64,000 bases of DNA from Arbacia lixula (lineage: Eukaryota > Echinodermata > Echinoidea > Arbacioida > Arbaciidae), in NCBI GenBank assembly GCA_963669155.1, contig OZ022576.1, positions 17,150,035 to 17,214,034 on the forward strand, read 5' to 3'. Below are positions 22,901 to 35,700 of the stretch, one piece after another; position 1 is the stretch's first letter; each line of letters begins with the position of its first letter. The notes beneath the pieces were generated by a model that worked only from the letters and a program-made list of their open reading frames with translations, was not told the origin of the DNA and did no database searches. Position numbers and translations under genes: made by a program.

Positions 22901-25900
22901 TGCAAAAGAATTACGTGACTCTTTAAGATTTTGCAAAGAAAGTCATGAAATAATTAGTGTTTTTGAATGACATCTCTTTTAATCCCATCAAAAATTAAAC
23001 AAGAATAATATTGGTCCTCAAAAGACTTGAACAAACAAGGTGCAAAAAAATGTTTTTATTCATAATAAAGCAATATATACACAGCTGAGTGCTTCACTAT
23101 TGTGCATTTCATAGAATGTTAGCATCAGCTAAACACACCTATTTTGTCAAATAGCAGTTTTCCTGGAATAGAAAGAGAGCATTTAAAGTGGTGGAATAGT
23201 TGCTCAGTTTTAGCATTTTTTGGCATTTGAATGAATTCATAGAAGTAGTTCAGCAAATCTCTATCCCCTCAAATATCAGGAAGCCTGTGAAAGAATTGAT
23301 GGAAAAGTAAGATTTGGTTGGTTATATCTCTTTCTCTTTAAATATCAGAAAACTTTGAATAAATTGATTGAAATTTGAGAATTTGTTTGTTGATCATTGT
23401 CACTTCAAATATGAGGAAATAATAAACACTATTGGAAGCAATGCTGTATACGTTTCTCATTCAGATGGTTGCGAGCCTACAGCGATGCAGCATCATTCCG
23501 CTACAGTCACTACTTTGTGAGTTACCTGTCGTCAGCCACCGCTGTGATGGCTGGATATGGTGCAGTCTATGACAAGGATAAAAACACCAAATGGTTAGTA
23601 GCAGTAGTGGGAGCAGTAATGGAAGTACTATGTAATGATACATATCCTATTGAGAAATTTACATTTTGCCCCCAAAATAGTACACAACATATGGGAGAGC
23701 ATCTTGCATGTGACATCACAACATCAAAATTTCAAACAGTCGTAACTTTCTTATCCTTCAATTGGATTTTCAGCAAATCTTCACTAATATGCTTCATTTA
23801 TGTTTCTGCTTTTGTTAAAACCAACTGAATTTCAGGGAAGACTATCCCTTCAATTAAACCTTCATTACATGGTGATCTAGTATACCATTGGTTAAATTGA
23901 AAGGAAGCTGTTCCTCTCTGTTTTTCTGCAGGGAGTTTTCTGTGGCCAAGCCTCTGCATATAGAAGTGCCCAGGTCTCTGGTGGAGGTTGTCACTAATTG
24001 GAACCTCCCCATGCACTACTGGCTGAAGAATTGTGAGTTAGGGTTGGATATATTACAGTATATACGGTTTTTAATTGTGACTGAGAACTTTTCTGGTGGA
24101 GGTGGTCACTGTGCACTGCTGGCTAAAGAACTGTGAGTTTGGGTTGGAGGTGTTACAGTTTATACTGTTGTGAATTGTGACTGAGAACTTATCTGGTGGA
24201 GGTGGTCACTGTGCACTGCTGGCTGAAGCACTGTGAGTTTGCGGTGGAGATGTTACAGTATATACGGTTGGAGATGTTGCAGTATATACGGTTGTGAACT
24301 GTGACTGAGAACTTATCTGGTGGAGGTGGTCACTGTGCACTGCAGGCTGAAGAACTGTGAGTTTTGGTGAGAGGTGTCATGGTGTAAGTGGCTGTGAATT
24401 GTGACTGAGAACTGAAAGGTTGTTTGGTCAAACACCACCATGGTACTTATATCCACATTGCTGCTCCCCACCCAGGAGTATAAATAGTCACTTGGTAGGA
24501 TGTGAATGATTTTCACCCAACATAGGTAATTGTGTGTGCAATCGAACGGAGATGGGGCTTTTATTATGAGTTTGATATTACTGTATCCTCTGCATGGGTC
24601 TTTGAATGTAACATTCCCACAATTTAGACTCTAGCGGGACAGACCCTAAACCAGTACAGAAGGAAACACCATCTAAAATGTTATGTACTGTACTGGGAAG
24701 ACAAAAAGCCTTCAAAAGGGTGATCGTGAACAATTTTCTTACCAATGGTCTTAAATTATGTATTGTCCATTCTATAAACTTGCGGAAAGTGATTTGCCCT
24801 CAAATGATCCACATTTGGAGTAATTAGCGATAAAATAAAAAATCCTCAAAATGTTCAGCCTGATTTTACTCCAAATGTGGATCATTTGAGGGCAAATCAC
24901 TTTCAGCATGTTTTTAAAATGGACAATGCATGAATTTAAGATCATCGGTAAGAAGATTGCTCATGATCACCTTTTTGAAGACTTTTGTCCTCCCAGTACA
25001 GTATATTCCTTTTGAAATGCTAATAATGTTATACATACAATTCCATGAGATGGGTGTTACACATTTGATACAGTTAAGACACTCCTTTTCAGGGGTTTCT
25101 CTTGTTACTATTTAGAGTGTGAATTCAGCCTCTGTCTAGCTATTTAGGTAAGTTGGATTAAATGTTAGACAAAAATATCTAGGGTACATAGAATTAAATG
25201 TAATGGGAATTGTAGAGAATATGATGAAATAGTATATTAAGTTAAACATTTTGACTGAAATTTAACAGTTTGCATGGTGACAATAACATTTCAAGAGCTA
25301 ATTTTGGAAGTAACAAGGGTAATTACTTTTTTTTCCTATAGATGTGTTTAAAACAAGTCAGTTTCTGGGGAATTTCCAGGCTGTGCTCCTAACCTACATT
25401 GCCAGCGCCATACTACATGTAAGTATGCACTCAGATCTTTCATATATTGTGTGTAAGATGAGAAGGTTCAAACAGGAGGAAAATCTCACATTGTTTCATA
25501 ATTTGCTGTATAGAAAGAAGAAGTAAGTTGATATGTTGTTGTTGAATTTGATTGAAAAGTGTTTGTCATAGTGTTGTTCTTCGTTTCATGCAGTTGTATC
25601 TCAGCCAAAGTAAATTAAATCAGCTGCAACAAAAATGATATTCACATGCTTAATATGCTTCGTTTGGAGATGTTGATGTAGGTTCTGTGAAACTCATTGG
25701 TTTGTGTGATATTTCATAGCAGATTGGGGCTCTGATGTTTGCTTCTTTTCACTGTCATGTTTATATAGGGATTGAATTTCCAGCTTGCTGCCGTGCTCCT
25801 TTCCCTGGGTTTCTACTCTTATGCCGAGTATGGTAAGTTGGTTTACTTAATCCTATGTGTTCAGGACAAACTTATGTTTCATGAGCTATGTGTGTAATGA

Positions 25901-27717
25901 TGGTGAAAAAATACACACGCATAGTACATAGAGAATTCAATGATTATCCTTCATGATGCCTCACTGTCATGCTGCAAGCAGCTTCATATTCTAAGAAAGA
26001 TAAAGGTGTATCAGCTGTTCAGTCAAAAGTTATATGGTTATGGTAGCTGATGATATGGTCAGATCACTTTTGACTGAACAGCTGATGCATCTGTATCTTT
26101 CATCACTTTTCAGATGATGTTCAGGTATTGGCAGCACAGCTGTTATTTTGTTTCTGGTTCAACAACATTTGTGATGAGTGCAATGTGCTTGTGAAGAGCT
26201 GTAACTTATTTTGCTGAAAAGACAGCAAGTAAGTTAATCTGGAAGATTATTGCAGAAGCAAAATCAGTTATTTTATATATATCCATTTCCCATTTTGTGA
26301 TTACTGTACTGATATGTGCATTCTCATTTTGTTTTAATCCAAACAGTATTTAGGCAGCGACTAGCAGATGTCTTCAGTGCCTGTATCAAAGCAAGACGCT
26401 GCAGGGATGGGTGTATACATCATTATAAAGCAGTGAGTATGCTACCATTGGACATTTTAATAATGTGAAGTAGAGGCTTCATAATAGGGGAAGGGGTCAA
26501 AATATCAAAGGTCAGGGTCATATCGACTAAAATTCTTTGTCTCCAGGTAGTTTGGGTACAAATGAGGTTTCAAGTAAAATATAATAATATATTGGGATAT
26601 CATTGGACTCTAGATCAAGTGAGTTGTATGATATAGGTATTGATGGTTGACTAAAGAAATCTTGATATTATATTCCCTTCAACATTATAGAATGCTAATG
26701 AAGGAACTTATACAAGCATGACTGCAAAAGATGCTAATTTCATGTAAGGCAAAGACACATTTCAGATCTGGAAAAGAGGACAAGATGTTCCTCTGTAACA
26801 TTTGTGTTTATTATGGGTGAAAAAATGTGACACACAAATTTGACATCAATTTGTGTTTTCTTTGTAGACCAACGTATGTGTAGCACTCGTCAATCTACTG
26901 TTTGGATGTCTAGCAGTCTTCCACCTTGCCTATCTGGGAGTCATGTTTGATACCAACGAGGAAATTCAAGCAGAGGTAAGCATGCAATGGGGATGATTTC
27001 CCCCCCCCACACACACACACACACACACACACTACCACCCTGTCTGGGACTGGGCTTATGCTGACCATATAAAGTGGAAGATGGCCTATGATAAGCTCAA
27101 ATCAAGGCCAGACCTTTGTCTACATCTACACCCATTGGAGTGGAATGGGCTCAATTTGAGCTTACATTCATGTGGTGGTGAAATGTCCATTTCCCAAAAT
27201 ACATTTATCTGTTTTACTAGTGTATTATCCTTCTCGAGCATTCTCTATGCATCCTGTTTGTTCCTGCATAGTAGAACAGTTATGCCCTTCTATTTTGGAG
27301 CAATTCAAGTAGAAAGTAGGCCATATCCATTGACTTGATGATCAGCATTTCATTCTTTTCAGTGAGCTCAAGTGATGTATTCAAAGTATGCTTGTCAACA
27401 AAGTCTGGTAGCTTCGCAAAGAGGACAAGTGTAGTCTTGGGTTTGTCCCCCAAAATTAACGTAGGAGTGCGAAGGTTGCACACGACTCTTTAGGTGATGG
27501 AGGTACAAGTTACTTGTCTGTTGATATAAAGTCATTATGCTCTTCCGAACATCTGTGTTGATAACTAATGAGAGAAAAATGCCCACATTTTGCTGTGTAT
27601 TTTCATCCCTCACAGGGTTATACCATGGCTCACACCCTTGAGAAATGGTCCAGTCTGGATTTTGCCAGTCACTACATCATTCTCGGCACATACATCTTCT
27701 ACTGGCTGATCAAATAA
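19990..27717 (+). CDS. PORCN: Porcupine, Wnt serine O-palmitoleoyltransferase (complete, twelve coding exons)
   Basis: ER multipass MBOAT enzyme that attaches palmitoleate to Wnt proteins. Exons: 19990-20338, 20980-21178, 21503-21546, 22001-22182, 22747-22853, 23465-23593, 23932-24032, 25342-25418, 25769-25832, 26347-26432, 26868-26975, 27616-27717; all GT-AG with matching phases, 515 residues. Family signatures in order: [64 protein letters not shown] then PMHYW (Asn361), ASAILHG (catalytic His396), and the C-terminus [16 protein letters not shown] with [12 protein letters not shown]. The first ~77 residues are an acidic, Gly/Met-rich extension absent from vertebrate PORCN as I recall it. 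The ATG follows an acceptor 9 nt upstream. It faces ACOX tail to tail, 5 kb apart. The identification is secure. Confidence 0.97.
23620..23858. mobile_element. TTAA-family MITE (family 2), half copy in PORCN intron 6
   Basis: It matches the right half of the 52223-52660 element: gagagcatcttgcatgtgac, then cgtaactttcttatccttc, then aatttcagggaagactatcc, ending next to TTAA (23857-23860). The left arm is missing or unrecognisable. Confidence 0.65.
24033..24416 (+). repeat. Minisatellite built from the PORCN exon 7 tail plus 5' splice site
   Basis: The exon 7 tail (gtggaggttgtcact ... tgcactactggctgaagaat) and its donor TGTGAGT are followed by three ~100-124-base copies: gtggaggtggtcactg, tgcactgctggct, aagaact|GTGAGT. 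The copies lack one 16-base piece of the exon. Decoy donors fall at 24133, 24233 and 24357, the first two exactly 100 and 200 bases beyond the real donor at 24033. Confidence 0.9.
24640..25035. mobile_element. Long foldback element in PORCN intron 7
   Basis: Two arms of ~170 bases are inverted copies around a short AT-rich loop near 24830-24860. The centre arms share gtgatttgccctcaaatgat and ccacatttggagtaa. The outer arms share tgtactgtactggga, gacaaaa, cttcaaaa, gggtgatc and ttgtccatt with scattered changes. No open frame, and the target duplication is not clear. Confidence 0.75.
25993..26105. repeat. Small inverted repeat in PORCN intron 9
   Basis: aaagataaaggtgtatcagc, tgttcagtcaaaag is repeated in inverse as cttttgactgaacagctgat, gcatctgtatctttc, about 45 bases apart. 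The transcript would form a ~33-base-pair hairpin. Confidence 0.7.
27009..27032 (+). repeat. (CA)n microsatellite
   Basis: A short CA run following a C tract in PORCN intron 11. Confidence 0.85.
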
Positions 27718-30700
27718 GTGAAATAACCACAGAAATCACCGTTTTCAGAGTATTTATGTCTAAACACAGACAGTATTATCTGATGGTTATTTAGGCACTC
27801 TTACTGTTCACTCTGTATATGTGCAGGAGGTCACTTTATTTTGCAAACATGTGAGTTGCTTGCACATGAAATGAACAACTCACAAAAAGAAACCTGCCAA
27901 GTGCCTTACTCTTGTTGCCTTTTTAATACAACCTTGCCTTTACAAAAATGCTTGAATTTATGAATATCTTTCCTAAATATAATTACATTGACAGCTTAAC
28001 TGCCAAAACATTTTGAGCTTGTTTTACCAGTTACTCTGTAGTACAAAAATTGATAATTGATTAAGAAAAGTTTAATCGCTTCATTACAAACAAAGGGTTA
28101 TTTATAGTTTCTCTAGTGTGATGATGGGATAACCACCGAGTCAAATTGTGGGCTACGTAAGAGTTTATTAAGACAGGTTTATCTGTGTATTTCAAATGCA
28201 CTGCGTGAAGAGTAATCACATGGGGCTACATGTGAAAGGGTGTAAATTGAATAATTTGAGAAGGAGAAGATATATTACCAATCCCAGTATCAAAGTAAAG
28301 TCTTGAAATTATACACTATCAAAATTAAATCTGTTGAGATTCAAAGGAATTTAGTCTTATAGAATATCTTGTACACAATTATATCGCAGTGAACCACTTG
28401 TATTATGTTAAGTTTAAGAAAATGAAATTGTGAGTGTACTGCATGATATATGATTTTGCCAAAATGCATTCCTGAGTGAAAGATGGCTTGTGAACACTGA
28501 ATTAGAGAGAAATATTGCCATAGCATATATTGCTATTGGCCAAGCTTAGTGCTTGCACAGAGTGAGAAATTTCATGGTCCAAATCCCTAGTATACTATGA
28601 TTTCAGTTTGATAGTGCATACGCCATATATTTCGCAGGGGTTTTGATTTTTGCGAATTTCGCGAGTCGTGAATTGAACAACATGCAAAATGATTAACTTT
28701 GATCCCGACATGAATACGATGTACACATGCATATGTACTACTAGTACTAGTACTTCAAGATCGCAAAAGATTGCGAAATATATGGTGTATACAGTACTTA
28801 CTAGAAGGAAATTTGTATTACATGTATTTAGTGTAGGAGGTGAGAAGTAGAAGTGGAATCATGAATAATTGATGTACTGTAATTGAAAAATTACTTGATT
28901 ACAAGAGTGATTGTGATACTCTTGTGTGGTACTTGTATGATTGAATCATTCCACATTGCATTTTATGTGATGTATATTGTTCTTTGCACGATTCTACTTT
29001 TGTGTGGTGCTTAACTGCAAGCTTTTCTTTCATATCAAGCTGGTTTACTTTCTGTTTTGTGTTTCTTTGTCATTACAAATGATTCCATTTTGCTATTGCC
29101 TGTTGCATTTTTTTTCTTTGCATGATTTTTTATTTGAGTTCATTGTCTTGTGAAGACTATTATAGAAAACAGATAAACAAAAGAGAAGTTATAAAGAACA
29201 GTTTTCAAATTATTTCATAAATATGCTAGGTAGCAATGTTAGCAATGAAGGGTAGTAATCATGTAAGTTACATTTTTTTAAAAAAAATAATAATTAGTAC
29301 CTAAGGCAGCTGTTCTCTCTGGTGATATGTATTTTTTTCTTATATCATACTTCCATCTTTCTTCTGCCTTCCATTTTTGCTTCTTCAAAGCTTGAGTACT
29401 TGAGTACTTATGATACATGTGTGTGTGTGCAAACATAGTTAGTGTTATAATGTGTCAAACATGTAGAGTATTGTGATGTTCTTTATTAACGTGTACAATA
29501 AATACTATACAAAAGAATTAATCAAATATAAAGAAACCAAGTACTATCATTGGAATTTTCTAAAAAGCTCTTTATAGCTCTGAAAATGCTGAATTTTGTT
29601 TCAGAGTGTCATATAGACTGTGATTTTCCTACAATTTTCTTTATGGTGTACATGAAATGTTGTTTGATTAGATATCATCATAATTCTTAAACTATGATTA
29701 AAATCAACTCTATGGGGAAGAAGCAACACTGAAAACGGGGAAATGGCACATTATGTTGGTATATACAAATGCAAACTACCCCAGGAATTGATGCCAACTC
29801 CTTGTCAGTTTATGAGTTTTGAAAAGAGGCTTTTTTTTGTCGATCACTATTTATTGAACATACTGCAGCAGATTACAGGTACTGGAAAAGTAATAATGAA
29901 CAGAATAGTAATTTGAAATGAAACAAATACATTTCACTTTTTTTGAAGGTGTGTGTTCCATGTTAGCTGTATTGATAAACAAATAAGGATTACATTGCAA
30001 AATGTCAGTTTGGTGTGGGCTTTTTTGTCTTTTTTTGTCTTATTAATTTTTTCATCTGCCTTCCATTTATATTACACTGTTTAACATTTATATCGTGGCA
30101 TTTAATACTTCATGAACTTTGTTTTTTTATTTGTTGCTGTAATAAGATAAATATTTATCAAGGTCAAACAATATTTGTATGTGTTGTAATCAGTCCTGTT
30201 GATTCTCTCTTCTTTCTTTCCGCTGCCATTGTTCAACAGTACATACATATAGACACTCACTTTCCCCTCATATCATTTATCAGTCCTCTTGTCTCTCTGT
30301 TATATGTTCTCTTCCCCTCTCTCCTACACACACATACTCTCTCCTTCATTGTCCCTCTTTTCGTAAGTCTTTTCCTCGACCCCCTTCCCCCTTTCTCAAT
30401 TTCACACTCCTTCCTCTCCTTTGCACAAACCCTCATACACACGCACTCTCCCTTCAATCTCACATTCCTTTTCTCCTACCCAAGCGCTCTTCCTCTCTCC
30501 CTTCTCTTCCTTGCACTGTTCCCACTCTCTCCACCTCACAATTCCTTCTCTCCTAGACACACATACACACACACTCTCTCCATCCCACATTTTCTCTTCC
30601 TCTCACTTACCACTTACATTTCATATATACAACCAATATTCACATAATTCAGTATTTTCTTAGATACAATTCTCTGAATAAGAAACGACACATGAACCCT

Positions 30701-32772
30701 CACAATTGAATAGTATATCATGAATATATTAGATACAAAATTCTGTATAAATTTGAAAATGAGCTCCTGTAAAAGGAAAAGCGAAGGTTAGAACGAAGGG
30801 ATTTAAAAGGTCACACTATCAATATGATCAAGTGATGTAAAAAGTGGTTACACAATCACGGTACGAGTGCATATTAAAACATTTTCTGGAATGTTGCCCT
30901 CTTTTTGACCTCTTCGTACAAAGGCATGAATGAGACCACTGATTCAAGAACACATTGAATGAGCCCATAGTAAGGAGAGAGCTCATAGTAAAACTAAGCT
31001 ACACTGGACAGTTGCCTATAATTAATTGGTGAGGAGGATAAAATGCTGTGTTTTACACTTGCAAAGCAGTGCCTTCCTCATGTTGAGTCAAGTGATTGAG
31101 GTCTCCTTGAAACCATATCAATTATATGGATGCTCCCTCTCCTGCTAAATCTATATCTTTTGAATAAATCTTGATTTGTCATTGTAGCAGTCAAGAGGGT
31201 GCATCCTATCTTGGAGGACACTGCAATTGAGAAACCATTTAGCACTAAAAACACCAAAAATATCTGGCAGTCAACAGTTTGAATACACGTTTATACTGCA
31301 CATACAAATGTCACCACCAGCTTTATCTTCAATTGTAGCAATTAAAACGGTCCATTGTTCAAAATTACAAACATGCAGTTCACATACACTAGTTATTTCT
31401 ATGTTAAAATAGCATTAGGCAACCCATAGTGCTGCAATTGGCGACTTAGTCAAAGCATTGAAACTAGCATTTCATTTCTAAAATGGTAAATGGTAAATAG
31501 GTCTATTGGATAATGAATAATGAATTGCACTATAGCATCAATATACCAAGCACACAATGAACTCGCTTTTCAACTAGTTTTCAACTAGAACCTTGAGGGT
31601 TTCAGAAGAAAATATTGCAGACCTTTGTGATAATGCTATATTTACGTGTGAATAAAAAATGGTTAAGTTATATGATAAACATGATAAAGTTATATGATAA
31701 ACATGTGGCAGACCTATGTGCTCACTGTACTGTTGAAGAGTAACATCACCATATCTATATCTCAGACATAGAAAGGGGAAAAATATTAGCACCGTTGAAT
31801 CACTTTAAAAAGTAGCACAAAATAATGCATCATTTGAGCATGGACATGTACATGGTAGGAAACAACAGCTGCAGGTTCAATTTACTTACTACCTGTATCA
31901 ACAATGGCAAAGAAAATACAATTTATCTTACAGCCAAAGCTGAAGATGCCTTTCTCTATAAATGTCGCAAATTATTAGAATCACACATTGACCACAAAAT
32001 GTATTACCTGATGGAACTGTTGAGCAAGAGAGGCACTATACGTTCAAATACTTGTTTATGAGTCCTTTGCCCTGAAATCTTCATACTGCATCATGCATAG
32101 TTGTTAGACATAAATAAGGTAAAGGTCAACTGCACAGGAAATATAAACTTAGATATTCTGGGCAATACGTGTATGTGATTTTCCTATCTACACATTCTCA
32201 AAAAGTAGGCAAATTATATGAACTTGCTTGCAATATATCTCTACCTGAAGAAAAAGTTTTTATGACCCTGAGATTTCCACAGCTATACCTTATGGTGACT
32301 GTGAAACATTCCTAGTATGAGGGATATACAAAAGTCAACCTCTCCATGAACAGAACTTGATCGTACGTACATGGCTTTTGTTGTTTGTACTGGCAACCTT
32401 TTGACAATATCGATACATGTATATTGCTGCAATTAAATCTGAGGTCAGAATCATATTTTAACACTTCTCATTTTAAACTTATATGATGAAGATGGGCACA
32501 CATTGAACAGTTCCAAATTAACATACAAAGTAATATACCACATAAAGAAGATATCACCCGCAATCTCCTATCACATTCACCCTCAGCAAATAAGACATTA
32601 TAATTTACAACATAAGTATTCATTCTAATATATTTGTATGTTTACTTCATATTATCATACATTCTACATAAAAATATAAAATTGACATATCATTTAACTT
32701 TTGGTCTCATAATTGAACATAGAGACTGGTGACCATTTCTTTGTAGCAGTTGACAAAATCACTCGATACTTC
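27718..32772. other. Intergenic region between convergent PORCN and ACOX, including 3' UTRs
   Basis: No supported gene. The PORCN 3' UTR starts at 27718; one AATAAA stands at 29498-29503, and others may serve. The stretch holds a TIR element (28612-28797), a pyrimidine-rich CT/CA block (30220-30600) that opens long meaningless frames, and AT-rich unique sequence. Confidence 0.5.
28612..28797. mobile_element. TIR element of the gtatacgccatatatttcgc type, copy 1
   Basis: The left end gcatacgccatatatttcgc and right end gcgaaatatatggtgtatac are inverted repeats. The interior has further tcgcga/ttcgcg words. It shares ends and interior motifs with 39382-39580. Non-coding. Confidence 0.75.
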
Positions 32773-35700
32773 TCAGAGTTTTGCTATCATTCCTTTGAGC
32801 AGAGGTCGGAGATACTTGTAGTATGTCTCGTGGACCTGGAGAAAGACAGTAGCAAACAGCAACAAAAAAAATGAAATTAGACAATTTAGCGGGAAAATAA
32901 ACAAACATGTATGTAGACATAACATTCGATTCCAAATGCACTATTAGGTTGGATTCAAAGCTGCACTGAATAGGTATCAAACTTGTGTCTTGTGTATGAA
33001 CCATGAGGAATTGGCATCATTCACTCATTCCTGCTTGTGAAAACACTCTTTCCATCAGGGTTTGACCCTACTCTTTTTCTTGAGGTGAAGAGTACTCTTT
33101 GATGTGTGTAGGATGTGACCCTACTATTGCCTTGAACCTACATGTACATCAAAGTCCTATCCAAGGGGCAGTAGATCATGTTAAGAAGTAATTTGGTGAA
33201 TGGAGAGTGACAAAGATAAAGAGAGATATAGAGACAGAGAGATGGAAAGAGAGAGACAGACAGAAAGAAAAAAGAGAAAGAAGAAGAGAGATACCAGTAT
33301 GTAAACATAGACAAGGAGAAATAGAGAAAGAGAGGCTATATCTTCTATATACCTGCTTTCTATTCCTGGGACTATTCTTGGCATATTCATATATCCGCTG
33401 GTAGACATTGCCATCATAGCTGCCGAGGGTGGACTGAAGGAAGTCATCATGGATGTCAAATGCATCCACCAGGGCCACTGCATCTGGTCTGGAAGGTGAA
33501 AACAAGATGGTCTTCATGTACATCTTTGTCACTATGCAGAGATATCCAGAAGCGCCACTTTGTCGATTTAAGAGTTTTAACAAATTCAAGAAGAAAATAA
33601 AGTAATCTGTGATATTTTCATTTTTAATATGTTTACAACTCAAGTTTCTAAAGAAAGTTGATAATTACACTTGCAGTCAATGTACACCTAGGCATACTTT
33701 TTTGCATTTTAAAAGTTGCATTTCATGAGAAAATGTGTATACTTTTATTTCACAATAATTTAGACTAAATACAACAGAATCATCACCAAAACCATAATTA
33801 CCTCCTTAACCATCATATCAAACATGAAACATTTATATCAAATTTGTTTCAAAAACACAATGTATCAGTTTTTGATAAACTGATAAACTTATGTTGCTAA
33901 CACCAGTATATTGATAAAGCTCCACACCACAAACTCTCTGAACTACTAGCCTGCAATTGTATGTACGTTGCGAATTTGTAATATGTCATACGCATTAGTA
34001 AGGCAATGCCTATTACATCATCAAGAGACAAATATTACATGTATTTGCAAATGAACAGTTTCAAGGATGATCATCATTTAATTTTCCTTATCTTTACTCT
34101 TATACAAATAAACTTGTTTCACTTTATTTTTTGCACTGTCTATTGGAAGGTGCGGACAACAAAATAGAGTCCCTAACTAATCCCACACTCCCTCTACAAT
34201 CACAAACAAGCAATGAACTTGACACTTTTTTTGTAACCAAGAAGGAATGTTAATACAACATCCTGTCTGTCATTGTTATTTACACCATGAAATCTTGGGA
34301 ACTTCCTGAGTGGCAGGGGAATGGATGTAGATTTCAGCTTCACCATTCATGCAAACAATACTGACATATACACCCTCTGGTAAACAAGAAGGAATGTTCC
34401 TGTACCAACCTACCTGCTACAACAATGCCATTTACATTTTTGAATCATTGGAACTTACTGTGCCACTGGTATTGGATGTTAATTTGAGGAAAACGTAGCA
34501 CTTGCACAACAGTTTTTCTTCATGGTCAAAGTGTGCACAGAATAGTTTGTAGAATATGTCAAAAATCAGTTTTATGAAAATGCAACACTGGTCTCCCTCA
34601 TCCTCCTTCTCTTCCTCCTCATTCACTCATTTTGTATATCATCTTTTATTCATCCATGTCTTCTTCCTATCCTATTTTATTATTCTGATTCTGTCTTTCT
34701 TCCTCTTTCCTACCCTCTAATAATGACTCCCTAATAATAAGAAGCACCCATACTATATTGGGCATACACAAGTTAAACCCATCAGGTATAAAGGCTACAT
34801 CATGTGTTATGTCAAAAAAAACTCCAACCCGAACTCTACTTCATAAGAAACTAACAAAAAGTTACCTGATAAGAGCCAAGAGATCCAAGTAATGTCCATG
34901 CAGCCAGGACAGCTGCTCAGATGTCATGTAGGCATCCTGCATCACAGAAAATTATAAAGTTTTGTATTTATATAATTCAAAAAATTATACTTAGACACAA
35001 GGTTTAAAACTGGTTTTAACCTCAAATGTATAGTAAAAAGCCTGCTTATATAGGAAAATAATATAAGGAAATGCAGTCTTTGTAAACAGGTGGTCTTAAA
35101 GTACAGGTTGCCTAATACAGGTTTCAATGAGACTTAGTGTTCTGTGCAAACCCAAAATGTGGTTTTTATATATTGTCATAGATTTGTCACTGGTTGTCTT
35201 TCTATGCATTAGGTGGCTAAAGCTAGTTTCATTGTTTCCAACTTGTGAATAAATTTCTTCTTTGAGAATATGGCATGTGCAAGATTTAAAGGATCAAACG
35301 GGCAAACACTCACAGTCTTTCTACTTTGAATATGGTGTGTACAAGACAAGATAATATGATATTACAGGGCAAGCAGAAAATATGGCATGTGCAAGAATTA
35401 AAGGATCAAACGGGCAAACACTCACAGTCTTTCTACTTTGAATATGGTGTGTACAAGACAAGATAATATGATATGACAGGGCAAGCACTCACAGCAAGGA
35501 ATTCTCCTGAGTTGAGCTCAATGAGGTAGAGTGGATAGAGAAGGCTGAGTCTGTGTAGGACTGTCCTGGTACTGGGTGACACTGCAGACTGCTCCACGCC
35601 ATCAAAGAAACAGCCGATGATGAAGTACTGGGTATGGGCCTGCAGAGGAAACAGGGACACAAGATTTACCTCCAAAACTACATGAGAGCTTAGCGTGATT

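Noticed and set aside
30015-30647. 210-codon open frame on the plus strand
   Set aside because: It runs through a CT/CA-rich block and encodes Ser/Leu/Phe/His low-complexity sequence; complementary frames are open for the same reason.
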